A stretch of DNA of 64,000 nucleotides from Euonymus europaeus (Eukaryota; Streptophyta; Magnoliopsida; Celastrales; Celastraceae): positions 15,337,001-15,401,000 of the forward strand of contig OY756971.1 in NCBI GenBank assembly GCA_963580455.1. Reading direction: 5' to 3'. The notes under the pieces were generated by a model, which ran no database searches, was not told the origin of the DNA, and saw only the letters and a list, made by a program, of their open reading frames with translations. The position numbers and the translations under genes were made by a program. This document shows, piece by piece, positions 1-11,326 of this stretch (the first letter of the stretch is position 1; each line of letters opens with the position of its first letter).

Positions 1-1
1 A

Positions 2-2656
2 TTAGGCCATCCATCTCATAGAGTATCTGAGATGTTAGGTTTTACTTCTGATAGTCAATGTAAAAATTGTTCTGTATGCCCCTTAGCTAAAATGAAAAGA
101 AAGAGTTTTTCTCTTAGTCAGTCTCAGTCTGTATCAGTTTTTGATCTTCTCCACATAGATATTTGGGGCCCAAACCATGTAATTTCTCATGATGAATATA
201 AATATTTTATGACTATAGTTGATGATTTTTCTAGAGCTACATGGGTTATCTTAATGAAAGCTAAATCTGAGACTAGGAAATACATTGAATTTTTCAATAG
301 CTATGTTAATACTCAGTTCAATACTAAGATAAAAATCATTAGATCGGATAATGGGCTTGAGTTTGACATGGTAGAATTTTACAGAAAGCAAGGAATAATC
401 CATCAGAAAAGTTGTCCATATACTCCACAACAGAATGGAGTTGTGGAGAGAAAGCATCAGCATATTCTTAATGTCAGTAGAGCTATAAGAATTCAAGCAG
501 GAGTTCCAGAAATATATTGGAGTCACTGTGTTCTTACAGCTGTTTACCTAATCAATAGGCTACCATCTAGAACCTTAGATCTTAAGAGTCCCTACCAGAT
601 TTTGTATAATAAGCAACCTGATTATAATGATTTAAAGGTCTTTGGTTGTCTATGTTACTCAAAGATTCTCAAACATCAGAGTTCCAAATTTGAACCAAGA
701 GCTCGAGCATGTGTTTTTATAGGATATCCATCTAATACAAAAGGATATAGACTTTTAGATCCTGAGACTAATGAAATCTTTGTATCCAGGGATGTTTGTT
801 TTAAAGAAGATATATATCCTTTCCAAAATAAGAATAGTTTTGTAGGTCAGGAAACAGACAAAGAAATAACCAAAAATAATGCACCTCTGGCTGATTTTCT
901 TAATCCTGTTCAGGTTCCTAGAAGAGCTAGAACTATAAGAACAAGAACAAGAGCTAGCAAATTTCCTGAGTATTTAAAAGATTATGACTGTAACACTGTC
1001 AGTAAACTAAATGATGAAGCTGTTACAAATTCATGTATGAGTTTATGCTCTTCTGCAATGCATTCTGTTTCTTATAAACATTTTATATTATCTATTACAG
1101 CTCAGCATGAACCTAAGAATTTTATAGAAGCATCAAAATCATCACACTGGTGTGATGCCATGAACAAAGAGATAAATGCTTTAAATGAGAACAATACATG
1201 GACTGTTGTTAGATTACCAAAAGGTAGGAAGGCCATAGGATCTAAATGGGTATACAAAATAAAGTATAACCCAGATGGTTCCATTGAGAGATACAAAGCA
1301 AGGCTTGTGGCTCAAGGTTTTAGCCAAACCCTTGGTTTTGACTACAAGGAAACCTTTGCCCCTGTAGTCAAAATTGTCACAGTTAGAGTATTTTTGGCAT
1401 TAGTAGCAGCCAACAATTGGGTAGTTCATCATCTGGACGTACATAACGCTTTCTTAAATGGAGATTTACATGAAAATGTATACATGAAAATGCCTCCTGG
1501 ATATGAAACTCATAGTGCAGGCTATGTGTGCAAGCTAAATAAATCCTTATATGGTTTAAAGCAAGCATCAAGGCAATGGAATCAAAAGTGTAAGCAAGCT
1601 TTATTAAGGTTTGGTTTCATTCAATCCAATTGTGATTATTCTCTATTTACATATTCTAGAAATTCTTTTAGAATCATATTGTTATTATATGTTGATGATA
1701 TGGCAATTGGGGGAAACAATCTTAATCTCATACAAGAAGTGAAACAATATATTGGAACTTGTTTTAAAGTTAAAGATTTAGGTGAACTAAAGTATTTTTT
1801 AGGCTTGGAGATTGATAGACTTCAAACAGGTATGATTTTATCTCAGAAGAAATACATATTAGATATTCTTACTGACACTGGTTTCAGGGAATGTAAAAGC
1901 ATAAGCTCTCCAATGGATACCAATTCAAAGCTTTCTATAACCCAAGGAGAAATTTTACAAGATCCAATGCAATACAGAAGGCTTATTGGGAGGCTTATGT
2001 ACTTGACTTCAACCAGGCCAGATATAAGTTTTACAGTAAATACATTGAGTCAGTTTATGCGAGCTCCTACTTCCTCTCATCTCAAAGCTGCTTACAGAAT
2101 TTTAAGGTACTTAAAGGGCACCTGTGATCAAGGTCTTTTCTTCCCAGCTGGATTTGCCTCTAATCTTGCAGCATATTGTGATGCTGACTGGGCAGCATGT
2201 CCAGACACAAGAAGGTCTGTGACTGGTTATGGCATAATGATTGGAAAAGCTCTTGTTGCCTGGCGATCCAAGAAACAGCAAACAATTTCCAAATCTTCTG
2301 CAGAAGCAGAATACAGGTCTATTGCTGCTGTTACTAGTGAGTTAGTTTGGCTTAATGCTCTGCTCAACGACTTAAAGAATCCTGTTATCAAGCCAATTCC
2401 TCTCCATTGTGATAGCAAGGCTGCCATTTACATTGCGAACAATCCAGTCTACCATGAACGGACTAAACATATTGAAATCGACTGCCATTTTGTTCGTGAG
2501 AGAGTTGAACAGAGGCTCATCAAATTACATCACATTCGCACCAAGTTTCAACCGGCTGATCTCTTCACCAAGCCCATGAGTGTTGCTCAATTGGAGGATT
2601 TCAAGTCCAAGCTCAACATGACAGCAAATCATGCTGAGCTTGAAAGGGGGTGTTAG
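2..2656 (+). CDS. Copia polyprotein (integrase, reverse transcriptase, RNase H), 5' partial
   Basis: The frame is open from the first complete codon, so the protein continues upstream of the window. It begins inside the GAG-pre-integrase zinc region (an L-G-H-P-S-H motif, then C-x2-C-x2-C at about 59-80). The integrase core follows, with acidic residues in D-I-W-G-P (about 158), S-D-N-G (about 346) and the Q-Q-N-G-V-V-E-R-K block (about 430-455). The Copia reverse transcriptase starts near S-K-W-V-Y-K (about 1245) and has the catalytic Y-V-D-D at about 1688-1699. RNase H has D-A-D-W and ends in the family hallmark [14 protein letters not shown] (about 2453-2494). The integrase-before-RT order defines Copia. 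The stop (2654-2656) overlaps the first bases of the 3' LTR. No frameshift is seen, so this copy could encode working enzymes. Confidence 0.93.
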   Translation, partial: LGHPSHRVSEMLGFTSDSQCKNCSVCPLAKMKRKSFSLSQSQSVSVFDLLHIDIWGPNHVISHDEYKYFMTIVDDFSRATWVILMKAKSETRKYIEFFNSYVNTQFNTKIKIIRSDNGLEFDMVEFYRKQGIIHQKSCPYTPQQNGVVERKHQHILNVSRAIRIQAGVPEIYWSHCVLTAVYLINRLPSRTLDLKSPYQILYNKQPDYNDLKVFGCLCYSKILKHQSSKFEPRARACVFIGYPSNTKGYRLLDPETNEIFVSRDVCFKEDIYPFQNKNSFVGQETDKEITKNNAPLADFLNPVQVPRRARTIRTRTRASKFPEYLKDYDCNTVSKLNDEAVTNSCMSLCSSAMHSVSYKHFILSITAQHEPKNFIEASKSSHWCDAMNKEINALNENNTWTVVRLPKGRKAIGSKWVYKIKYNPDGSIERYKARLVAQGFSQTLGFDYKETFAPVVKIVTVRVFLALVAANNWVVHHLDVHNAFLNGDLHENVYMKMPPGYETHSAGYVCKLNKSLYGLKQASRQWNQKCKQALLRFGFIQSNCDYSLFTYSRNSFRIILLLYVDDMAIGGNNLNLIQEVKQYIGTCFKVKDLGELKYFLGLEIDRLQTGMILSQKKYILDILTDTGFRECKSISSPMDTNSKLSITQGEILQDPMQYRRLIGRLMYLTSTRPDISFTVNTLSQFMRAPTSSHLKAAYRILRYLKGTCDQGLFFPAGFASNLAAYCDADWAACPDTRRSVTGYGIMIGKALVAWRSKKQQTISKSSAEAEYRSIAAVTSELVWLNALLNDLKNPVIKPIPLHCDSKAAIYIANNPVYHERTKHIEIDCHFVRERVEQRLIKLHHIRTKFQPADLFTKPMSVAQLEDFKSKLNMTANHAELERGC

Positions 2657-2908
2657 AGAGATAGTTGATACGGCATCGTATTAGGCAATAAATATTCAAT
2701 GTCTTGTTTTATACGCACCGTTTTGTTTCTTTTTCTTGTTTCTTATTTTCTTCTTCTTCCCGTTGGTTGATATGACCAACAACGGTCTTCTTCTAGCTCT
2801 GTATAAAGCTCTTCTCGAGCTTCTGTAATTTTATGTTTTTCATCATATATAACAAATCCATCTTAATCTCTTCGAGTATTATTCCGCATCGCTTCTTGTT
2901 CTATCTCA
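2651..2908 (+). repeat. 3' LTR of left-edge Copia (right end approximate)
   Basis: It starts TGTTAGAG immediately after the purine tract at 2642-2650, as expected for a 3' LTR. It contains a TATA-like stretch GTATAAAG near 2800 and a T-rich tail. The end at the CA of CTATCTCA (2908) is a guess. An alternative end is the CA in TTCCGCA near 2888. Confidence 0.6.
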
Positions 2909-4925
2909 GGACGACGATGACGGTATGAAAATTATGTTCAATTTCCCTCATCTTGATTTTCTTAGTTGAATTTATATAGATATTATCTTTTTTGAGAAGT
3001 GCTGTTAATTGATGGGATTCGATGCAAGTGATTTTTTTTATTTTTTATCTTTGACTAGTGTTGGATCTTGAACGAAGTGCTTTTTCTTTATCATGGTTTT
3101 GGCTTATTACTCTAGTATTTGATATCAGGAACGTGTTTACATTATGTTTTAGGGAACCGTTTGTGATCTTGAATATTTTGTTTGTTGTGGTTGTCACATC
3201 TTGATCTTTCTTGAGTTTTTCATGCCTGCTTGGGAGATAAACTAGATACTGTTATATGCTTGGCTACAAAATGAAATGAAAGTGTGCTTTTTTTATTGCT
3301 CTGATTTAATTGAGCTTGAGCATGTTAATTTTAACTTAGTTTTTCATGCTAAAAGTGTCATTGGAGTTGTACATCGCTAATGGAAGCTATAGATGCTGAT
3401 TTATGTAAACAATGCTAAAATTGACTCAAACTAGGGGTTCTAGTCATAATGGGACTTTGAGTGATAGGACAGATATTGGCCCTTTGGCTCAAAAATGAAA
3501 TATTCCTAATGTTGCTAGAAATTCTTGCGCCCACTGGATCATTTGTATCTGTAGGCATAGGTTTTAATTGAAAAATACAAACTTCAATATATAAGTTGAA
3601 GACAAAGCTGAATCTAACATCTTATTATGACAAGATCAGTCATATTTATAGTTCTGAGTTAAAAAATTTCACAGCCAATATTATAGTGATCTCAAATTAT
3701 AACATTAGGAACACTTGAAAGTTGAAGGAGCTGTATCAAGTTAAAAGTAAGATAATCCGGCAACTGGTTTACTTCAGTCGTTGCTGGTTGAAGGTGTAGC
3801 AAACCCACAGAAACAAGTCTTCTTCTTCATTCCTCGCCTTTTCCTACTACCATAAATTAAGTCCTTTAGAAACACTAATTGAGCCAAAACAATATTTTAT
3901 CCTAATTTGCGCAAAAAATATATGTTTCTGCAAGATGCGACTCTTTTTTTTCATGCTTCCAATCTTTTGCTTTCAGGGTAGTTGTCTTGTAGCTTCAATG
4001 TTGGATAAGCACTAATTAAGCTTCTTTGATCTTTGTTGTTAATGATTGGTATTAATCATGTTGTGATTCACATTTGCAGAGAGTGCCAAACAAAATAGAA
4101 GCCACAAGCAAGGCAGTAAAATTGTTTTTACTTCTTGTAGTTCTTCAAGGTAACATTTAGATTTTAGCATAAACTTCTTCATTTTGGAGCAATCATGGTC
4201 ATCTACTTTTTTTCATAGACTTATTAGACTTGTGTGTGTATTTATTTTCATTGCAGCCTTACCAAAATTGTTCTGCTTACAAAGAAAAAAATCCACATTG
4301 TTTGAGGTGGCTATTTTCATGGAACTAAATCATTGATATACGGTCTTGACGTTGAAAAAATAGCTGGCTTGGCATTTTGCAGGTATGAGCTATGTCATTT
4401 GCTGCTTTTGGGCTTCTTATTGTGAATAGAATGATAAAGAACATTGTCAAAAATAGATGAATAATGCAATGTGATTGCTCGCATGCAACTGTAGCCTCCC
4501 TTCCATTTCTTCACACATCTAGCATCCAAAGGTAAGTATGATGCTCACATTGATGCTTTTTTTGTTGCCTGATAAAAGCTATGCTGCATATGTTTTCTTT
4601 ATTCTATTATTAAAAGCCACACATGTGAAATTGTGAGACCAAACACTAGTCTAAGTCTCAGTATTCAATGTGGGCATTGTACATGTGCAGGAAGGCAACA
4701 TGACAACAGAGAGTTAAAGACTGATTTCTTTGTTTATGTGGAACAAGCCAATTAGGACTAATGCTGAATTCTCTTAACAGAAATTACAGAGGAATGCAAG
4801 CTGTTGGATCCCCCAAGTTCTTCATGGCATAGGCGTAGATAGATTGGTCAAGTCTAGTGAATGATGAGTTTTTTTTATTTTTTATTTTTTATTTTACCTA
4901 ATGTGTATTAATTGTATCATAGTTG
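2909..4925. other. non-coding stretch, no gene recognised
   Basis: There are no long open frames and no recognisable protein similarity. The sequence is T-rich with intron-like pieces, for example an acceptor-like ATTTGCAG at about 4073-4080 followed by GGTAACATTT near 4150. This could be an untranslated or intronic part of a gene, or the inside of a larger transposon. I cannot decide which. Confidence 0.5.
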
Positions 4926-5755
4926 TAAGGTCCCGTTTGGTTGGTCATGGATTGCAATGGTAATTGAAATCCCATTCCATTACAGTGTTTGTTTGACTTT
5001 TTGATATCCCACAATTGTAATTCAATTACACATGTATTCAGCTATGCTAAAAAATAAAGTAATCAGAATACATTTTGTATTCAGGTATTTCAATTACTTT
5101 ATTTTATAATATTGAATAGACAACTCTACCCTTGTAAAAAAAATCCCTAACCTCGCGATTTCTCTCTCGCCTCTCTCCCGATCTATGCTTCGGTTCATCC
5201 ATGGCGTTTGAAGAACGTCTCTCTCTCTCTCGCAATCTCTCTCTTGTTGCCTCTCTCTCTCTCGCTCCATCCATGAAGATCTTCTCCCTCTTTGATTTGC
5301 GGTGAACTCTTGTTCTACCTAGCGAGATCGCAAAATAGGTATGATCTCTGTCTCTCTATGTAGTTTTAGCGGATGGATTTTTTTGACTTTGATTTAAGCT
5401 TCGCCTAGTGTGATTTTTTCCCAAATCAGCTACGCATCTTCGATGAAGTCTGGTCTTGAGGTAATCATTGGTTTGCTTATTTTTATATTATTGTACCTTC
5501 TCTGACTAAGCAACTTCAATATTAGTTAGGCCGTGCTTTGTCTTCTTGTCCACAATGACCATGGCTATGCTGTTTAGACTTGGCTTTGTATAACTTCTCT
5601 ACTAGTTGGAACTTGGAATTTGCAAGTCTGTATTAAGCAACCTAATTAGTTAGATGCTCAGTCACTATTTTGAATAATTATTAATATATATAGTTGTGAT
5701 GTTTTTCTTTTTTATGTAATGTTTAGGTGTGTGCCTTTCAATTGATCATTTAAGC

Positions 5756-7125
5756 ATGGATGCTAGAAAGCTACTCATATGCCTAATGTTGAAGAGGTAC
5801 ATGGATCGAATGAACATATTAGTCACTCTCGTCCATATTGCTTATGCTATCGTAGTTCAACATCACAAAAAATATAGCTTGAGGTCTAGATATTTTAATA
5901 GAGACTATCAAAGATCTCAAGCTTTAGAACGATTGGTATATTCAAGTGATGTCACTTGTTTTAATCTACTTAGAATGGATAGGTTTACATTCAATAAATT
6001 ATGTGTAATGTTGCATACATTAGGAAGGTTAAATGACACTCGAAACATGAAAATCGATGAGCAAGTAGCTACATTCTTAAATATACTTGCTCATCATGAG
6101 AAAAATCGTTCTATAAAAGAGAAATTTTTTCGATCCGGAGAAACGATCAGTAGGCATTTTCAGCTAGTACTAAATGCAGTGCTTCGACTACAAGAAAAAT
6201 TGCTCAAAAAGCCTCAACCTGTACCTGAAAATTCTAAAGATCGAAGGTGGAAATGGTTTAAGGTATTTATTTTATTAGCGTTCAATAATTTTAAGTTTTA
6301 GTTTTTAGTCGATGGTTAAACACTAAAGTTTTTTCCTTTATCTATTGTTTTAGAATTGCTTAGGTGCGTTAGATGGGACATACATAAGAGTCACTGTGCC
6401 TGAAGCTTACAAACCTAGATATCGGACTAGGAAAGGCGAAATTGCAACAAATGTCTTAGTAGCTTGTTCACCAGACATGGAAATTATCTATGTACTTGCT
6501 GGTTGGGAAGGTTCAGCTGCTGATGGGCGAATACTTCGAAATGCTATAAATAGGAGAAATGGATTAAAAGTTTCACAAGGTGAAAATTCAATCAAGTATA
6601 TCATAGTATTCTAGATTTTTTTCATATTTTTATGGTCACTTAATTTATACTTTTCTTTTGTTTTAAGGATATTACTACCTCGTAGATGCTGGATACACAA
6701 ATGGAAATGGCTTTCTAGCTCCATTTAGAGGTCAAAGATATCATCTTAATGATTGGAGGCCTGGTTATCAACCTACTACCCCTGAAGAATTTTTTAATAT
6801 GAAACATTCTTCCGCTAGGAATATTATAGAGAGATGCATTGGATTATTGAAATTGCGTTGGGCTATTCTTAGGAGCCCTTCTTGGTATCTGATTAAGACA
6901 CAAGGAAGGATAATTGTAGCTTGTTGTCTTCTTCATAACTTGATAAGACAAGAAATGCCGGTTGATCCGTTAGAAGATGATTTAGAAGACAATGAAGGAG
7001 ATAATACTGAGATGGATGGAGAGTTGATTGCAAGAATTGAAACATCAACACAATGGAATGATTGGAGAAGGGATTTAGCAGTGCAAATGTTCAATGAGTG
7101 GAATGCAAGTAGACTTGCCAGTTAA
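5756..7125 (+). CDS. PIF/Harbinger DDE transposase (three exons)
   Basis: This is the nuclease that would cut the element's own ends. The model joins 5756-6262, 6354-6579 and 6668-7125. Introns begin GT and end AG and the frame is kept, giving 396 residues, a normal length for the family. An N-terminal helical region precedes the RNase H-like catalytic fold. The first Asp is in G-A-L-D-G-T-Y-I (about residue 176), the second in L-V-D-A-G-Y (about 251), and the Glu in I-I-E-R-C-I-G-L-L-K (about 299). All three acidic residues are present. The start is the first in-frame ATG. An acceptor-like TTTAG at 5722-5726 suggests a leader intron just upstream. It is followed 168 bp downstream by the helper gene on the same strand. 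Confidence 0.92.
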
Positions 7126-7292
7126 ATATTTTAGCATTATTCTTGTTAAACTATCATATGAAATGGAACATGTGTTATCTTTAAATTGAGTTATGCTTTT
7201 AATTATTAAAATATGTGTCATATCTTGCATCATCATTACATTAGAATATTAGATATTCTTGTAACATAATAAAAATGCAGATTTGACTAAGT

Positions 7293-8304
7293 ATGGATGC
7301 AAGAGGTAGTAAAAAGCATCTTTGGTCACCAGAAGAAGATGAAAAACTTGTGGAAGCAATGCTTATGTTGAAAGAAAAGGGAACTCACAATAACAATGAG
7401 AAAGGTGGATTTTCAAGAGGACATCAAAAAGAACTGACAAACATGTTGAGTGTGATGTTGTCCGGTCATAACATCTTAGAGAAGCATGTTGATTCGCGCA
7501 TTAGAACATTAAAAAAACATTGTGGGATTATCTATGATTTGCGGACAAATAGAGGAAGTGGATTTGGTTGGGATGACGAGAAGAAATCACTTGTAGCTTC
7601 TGTTGATGTATGGGATGAATTGGTGAAGGTAATATGTTGCTTTTTTGGTTCTGCTTTATTTTCTTAATCTCCTTCATTATCTAATAATATGACTAACTTG
7701 TATTGTGATTCTCTTATCTTTTTTTTTGTCTTACTTTTTATAGAGTCATCCTGATGCAAATGGTATTAGGGGAAAATCATTCAAACACTATGATGTGTTG
7801 ATGTTGATTTTTGGAAAAGAAAGAGCTATTGGTACGATGGCTGAAGCACCAGGAGACATACTTGAAGATGTGAATAAAGAGCAAAATGATGGTGGTAATG
7901 ATCCAGAGGCAGGGGATGGATTAGGTGATTCTACATCGCACGCTTTGGGTGATGAGTCATTTCGGGATGAGTCTTCGAGAAAGCGAAAAAAAAGTCGAGC
8001 AACTGATAGTTTGGTAGCATCATTGGATCGATTAACTGACGTGGTTGGAGCTGAACTTAGGGAAGGAAGGCAAGAATTTGCTAAGATTGCTGATGCAATT
8101 GCTGATCCAAATTTGAAAAAACAAGAAAGTAGACACAAGTTGAATGATGAATTGAGAAAAATCGCAGGATTAACATTTGGACAAAGACAAGAAGTGGCAA
8201 GGAGACTAATTCATGATCAAGATATGTTGGACTATTTTCTTAATGACATTCCAGAAAATGAGAAGGCGGAATGGGTTAATTGGTTTCTTTCTAATTTCAA
8301 GTGA
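7293..8304 (+). CDS. Harbinger helper protein with Myb/SANT-like domain (two exons)
   Basis: This is the second gene of the element. It joins 7293-7628 and 7744-8304 (GT-AG intron, phase 0) to give 298 residues. The N-terminal region has the spaced Trp and acidic pattern of the plant Myb/SANT-like DNA-binding domain (L-W-S-P-E-E-D-E-K-L near residue 10, and G-W-D-D near residue 90). A Ser/Asp-rich linker with a basic patch R-K-R-K-K-S-R may act as a nuclear signal. The C-terminal part is helical. In studied Harbinger elements this type of protein binds the ends and helps bring the transposase to the nucleus; that role is inferred here from the family. No stop or frameshift is seen. Confidence 0.88.
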
Positions 8305-8471
8305 CACGAAACCTGCGAGTTTCTAACAATGAACATTTTTTATCTTATGTTTGCATTTAGAAATTGTTATATGAGAATTGTTATCATGTCTTACCTTTTG
8401 TCTTAATATTTTGGATCTTTTGAGGTTAAATGTTGCTAAAAATGAATTTTGGATCTCTTTAGGTTAAATGT

Positions 8472-8600
8472 TGCAGAAAAATGATACATATATGCAGAAA
8501 ACTATTGCAGAAAATTGATTATAGATGCAGAAAAAATATTGCAGAATTTTTTTTTTCTGCAGAAAAATTATTATAGATGCAGAAAAAATATTGCAGAAAA
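8472..8600 (+). repeat. subterminal TGCAGAAAA repeats of the Harbinger element
   Basis: Eight closely spaced copies of TGCAGAA (seven followed by AA) lie within 130 bp, downstream of the helper gene and before the right inverted repeat. Subterminal repeats in DNA transposons often bind the transposase or helper protein. That function is inference. Confidence 0.65.
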
Positions 8601-9059
8601 ATTATTATATATGCGTGTGTTTATATAATTAAAAATGATTTTATATTAGTTTTTAATCATAATAATTATTACTTTTAAAACCAAACATTGAAGGGCAAAT
8701 CTGAAAATCAATTTAAAATGCATTACAATTTAGATATCTTAACCAAACACTTGAATTTGATTACTATGTAATTGCATTACCTTAATTTGATTACTAGTAA
8801 TAGGATTCCAATTACTATAGCAATACACTGAACCAAACGGGACCTAAGAGCAATCAAATTAATGAAAATCATATTTTTGGGCATTCTATATTTGTAGTAT
8901 GTTGTATTTACCCTTTTCATGTTTTAATCCAGGTTTTACGTAATAGAAGAGCTTCCAAAAGCATTCTTAATTTCTTATATTGTAATTAATATTTACAGAT
9001 ATTTGGCATTTAAATATAAGCAACTAAAATAATAACAATTAATATTGTCAATAAATTAT

Positions 9060-9365
9060 GAATTTTGTGATAGAAAAATATAACATATTTTGTGATAGAA
9101 AAATTCTATCAGAACTTGTGACGTGTTATATTTAAACAAATGTTAAAATTTCAAATTTTCATCCATAATTTCAAAAAAGGGCGCCATTTTTTTCACCAAA
9201 TATAATTTGACAGACTTGTGACAGTTGAAATTCGTCACAAGTCATGACTGGTATTTTTTCTGTCACAAGGTGTGACACCACCTACCATGACAGATTAAAA
9301 AACTGTCATCTACCCCCTTGGATGACAGTTTTTACCTGTCAAGATAGCCCTTTTTTGGCATAGTG
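9060..9365 (-). mobile_element. terminus of a CACTA (En/Spm-type) transposon
   Basis: The sequence ends ...CCCTTTTTTGGCATAGTG at 9365. On the minus strand this reads CACTATGCCAAAAAAGGG, the CACTA signature at an element end. Inside it are many short direct and inverted copies of TGACAG and TGTGACAG (about 9208-9340), as in the subterminal repeats of this superfamily. The 3 bases outside are TCA. The partner end was not found in the window, so the element may extend to the left beyond the edge (enclosing the Harbinger and Copia) or be truncated. The left limit given is only where repeat structure becomes visible. Confidence 0.75.
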
Positions 9366-9818
9366 TCAGGATCTATCAACAAATATGATGATTGGTAGGG
9401 GTCACCTTACTTCAGAAGGGCTATAAGTATTGGATGTTGGATCTTCTTCCTCGATGGCGTCTAGTCCTTCCTCTCCTCCAGAGCTTCATTATTGTCTTGG
9501 TCATCCACATCTCCCTAGTTTAAAGCTGTTGTGTCCACCTTTATCTTATTTAAAGCAATTATTTTGTGAGTCATGTCTATTTGTGAAATGTCATCGCAGG
9601 TGCTATGTGTTTAGGAGTATGTATTAAACCATATGTGCTCCTTTTTCTTTCGTTCATTATGATATATGGGTATCATGCTCAGTTATGTCAAAATTTGAAT
9701 ATCGTTATTTCGTTACTTTTGTGGATGATTATTCTGATACTACTTGAGTTTATTTAATGAAAAAGTGTTCGAATTTGTTTTATATCTTTTGCTCATTCTA
9801 TGCTAAAATTCATACTCA
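9366..9818 (+). pseudogene. Copia fragment: GAG-pre-integrase and start of integrase
   Basis: Conceptual translation gives a zinc-binding pattern with C-L-G-H-P-H near 9495, C-E-S-C near 9570, then an integrase start with Y-D-I-W and F-V-T-F-V-D-D-Y near 9660-9730. Stops and frame changes break it (for example TGA near 9745). It is cut at 9818 by the Harbinger-like insertion and resumes at 17197. The nearest relative in the window is the Copia at 33831-43848, which aligns block for block. Confidence 0.82.
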
Positions 9819-10429
9819 GGTAGTATTTGGTAAACAATCTTATAGTTAACACATAATTTGGCTTATACGTTGTTTTAAATGCTGACATGTATAGTGTTTC
9901 AAATGTTGTGGTGTTTGGTTCATTATTGCATGAAAAACATATATATTGTTTCAAATGTTATGTCTAATTACATGTCGGGGTAGTAGCACAAATTAAAAAA
10001 TATTTTTCAAAAATACATATAACATTTTTTATAATTTATTTAATTTTTTATATGTAATAATATATTCATTTATATGATTTATTATTATATTTAATTAATT
10101 TAATAATATTATCATTATTAATAATAGGGGGATTCACCAATAAGTCATTTAATAAAAATATGTATTTCATTAACCACCTTCAATTTTTCAATATTCCAAA
10201 ACATCATTTAAATAATTATGGACAAAACTACCCATATTCTAATAAATCCTTATGTGTATGACATATGCTGACATCATCAGATTCATTTTAGTTTTTCTCT
10301 TAAAAATTTTAAAACAGTTTTATCTCTCAAAATATAAGTCAGATTTTTTCTTTAAAAAAATATATTCATAATCAGCAAGAAAAACTCTTTCCAATGAAAC
10401 TCATGATCGATATGTTCAAATATTTATTC

Positions 10430-10905
10430 GTCAAATCCTCTGACTGAACTCAGATGATTTTTTAAACTTATCCAAAATTCAGATGATTTCTCAAAACTTA
10501 TCAAAACCAATCAAAAGAGTTTTCAAAATTAAGCAAAAAAATTCAGATGATTTCATAAAAATTAGATGATTTCAAAACCAATCAAAGGAGTTTTTAAAAT
10601 TAAGAATTTTTAAAATCAAACAAAAAGCAACCAAAAATTTAGAGGATTTCACAAACTTGTCTAAAATTTAAAGGATTTCGCAAAATATACCAAAATAAAT
10701 CAAATGAATTTTTGAAATTAAGCAAAAAAAAAAATAGAGGATTTCATAAAATATATATAAAGAATTATAAGAATTTTTGAAAATCAAACAAAAAACAACC
10801 AGAAACTCTAAATCCGAAACCCCAAAATCCTAAATATAAAATCCTAATCTCTTAAATCTCAAAATCCTAAATTTTAAACACTAAACTCTAATCTTCTAAA
10901 ATCTA
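10430..10905. repeat. diverged AT-rich tandem repeats and degenerate CCTAAA tracts
   Basis: Loose repeats containing AGATGATTTC or GAGGATTTC, then AAACTTATC and AAAACCAATCAAA, recur every 50-70 bp from 10430 to 10800. A run of degenerate AAATCCTAAA words follows to 10905. The same two blocks reappear on the other side of the nested element, which shows it split one continuous repeat region. Confidence 0.6.
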
Positions 10906-11326
10906 GCGCTTGTTTGGTAAAGAGTATTTACCATAGAGTATAAGCTAGTGTATAAACTGTGAAAATAAGCTGTGAGAATAAGCTGTGAAATAAGCTGAGT
11001 GATGTTTGGTAGAGTGTATGTTTTACATAGACTATAAGCTGTCAAAATTACACTTAGGGGCATTTATACTACTTAATTAATTAAACAAATAATATGTATC
11101 ATTTTAACTTATTTCCTACTTATTTTATTTTGGCATTTAGAGTAATTTTTTAATTAAACAAAAAATAAGTATCATTTTAATTTATTTTTAAAAATAAATA
11201 GAATAATCATTAACTACCTAGCGTATATTTTAAAAAAAATAATAATAACGTACATTTAATCTAATTAATTATACATACATGTCTTACAACATCATCGTGG
11301 TACACATTTACATTTATAACAATAAA

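Larger units (their letters stand above)
1..2908 (+). mobile_element. Ty1/Copia LTR retrotransposon, 3' part
   Basis: This is the 3' portion of a Copia-type retrotransposon that enters from the left edge. It consists of one long open pol frame, a polypurine tract (GAAAGGGGG, 2642-2650) directly against a TG-starting 3' LTR, and LTR-like sequence after it. The 5' LTR, gag and target duplication lie outside the window. The uninterrupted frame suggests a fairly young insertion. The right end is an estimate because the second LTR copy is not available for comparison. Confidence 0.9.
4929..8844 (+). mobile_element. complete autonomous-looking PIF/Harbinger transposon
   Basis: Terminal inverted repeats begin GGTCCCGTTTGGTT (4929) and end AACCAAACGGGACC (8844). 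Weaker inverted similarity continues for about 50 bp. The element is flanked on both sides by TAA (4926-4928 and 8845-8847), the 3-bp target duplication typical of PIF/Harbinger. Inside are two genes in the same direction: a DDE transposase and a Myb/SANT-like helper protein, the two proteins autonomous members need. Both are open after simple intron removal. A CT-rich leader (about 5159-5290) may be the promoter or 5' UTR. A cluster of TGCAGAAAA repeats lies near the right end. Length is 3916 bp. Confidence 0.95.
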
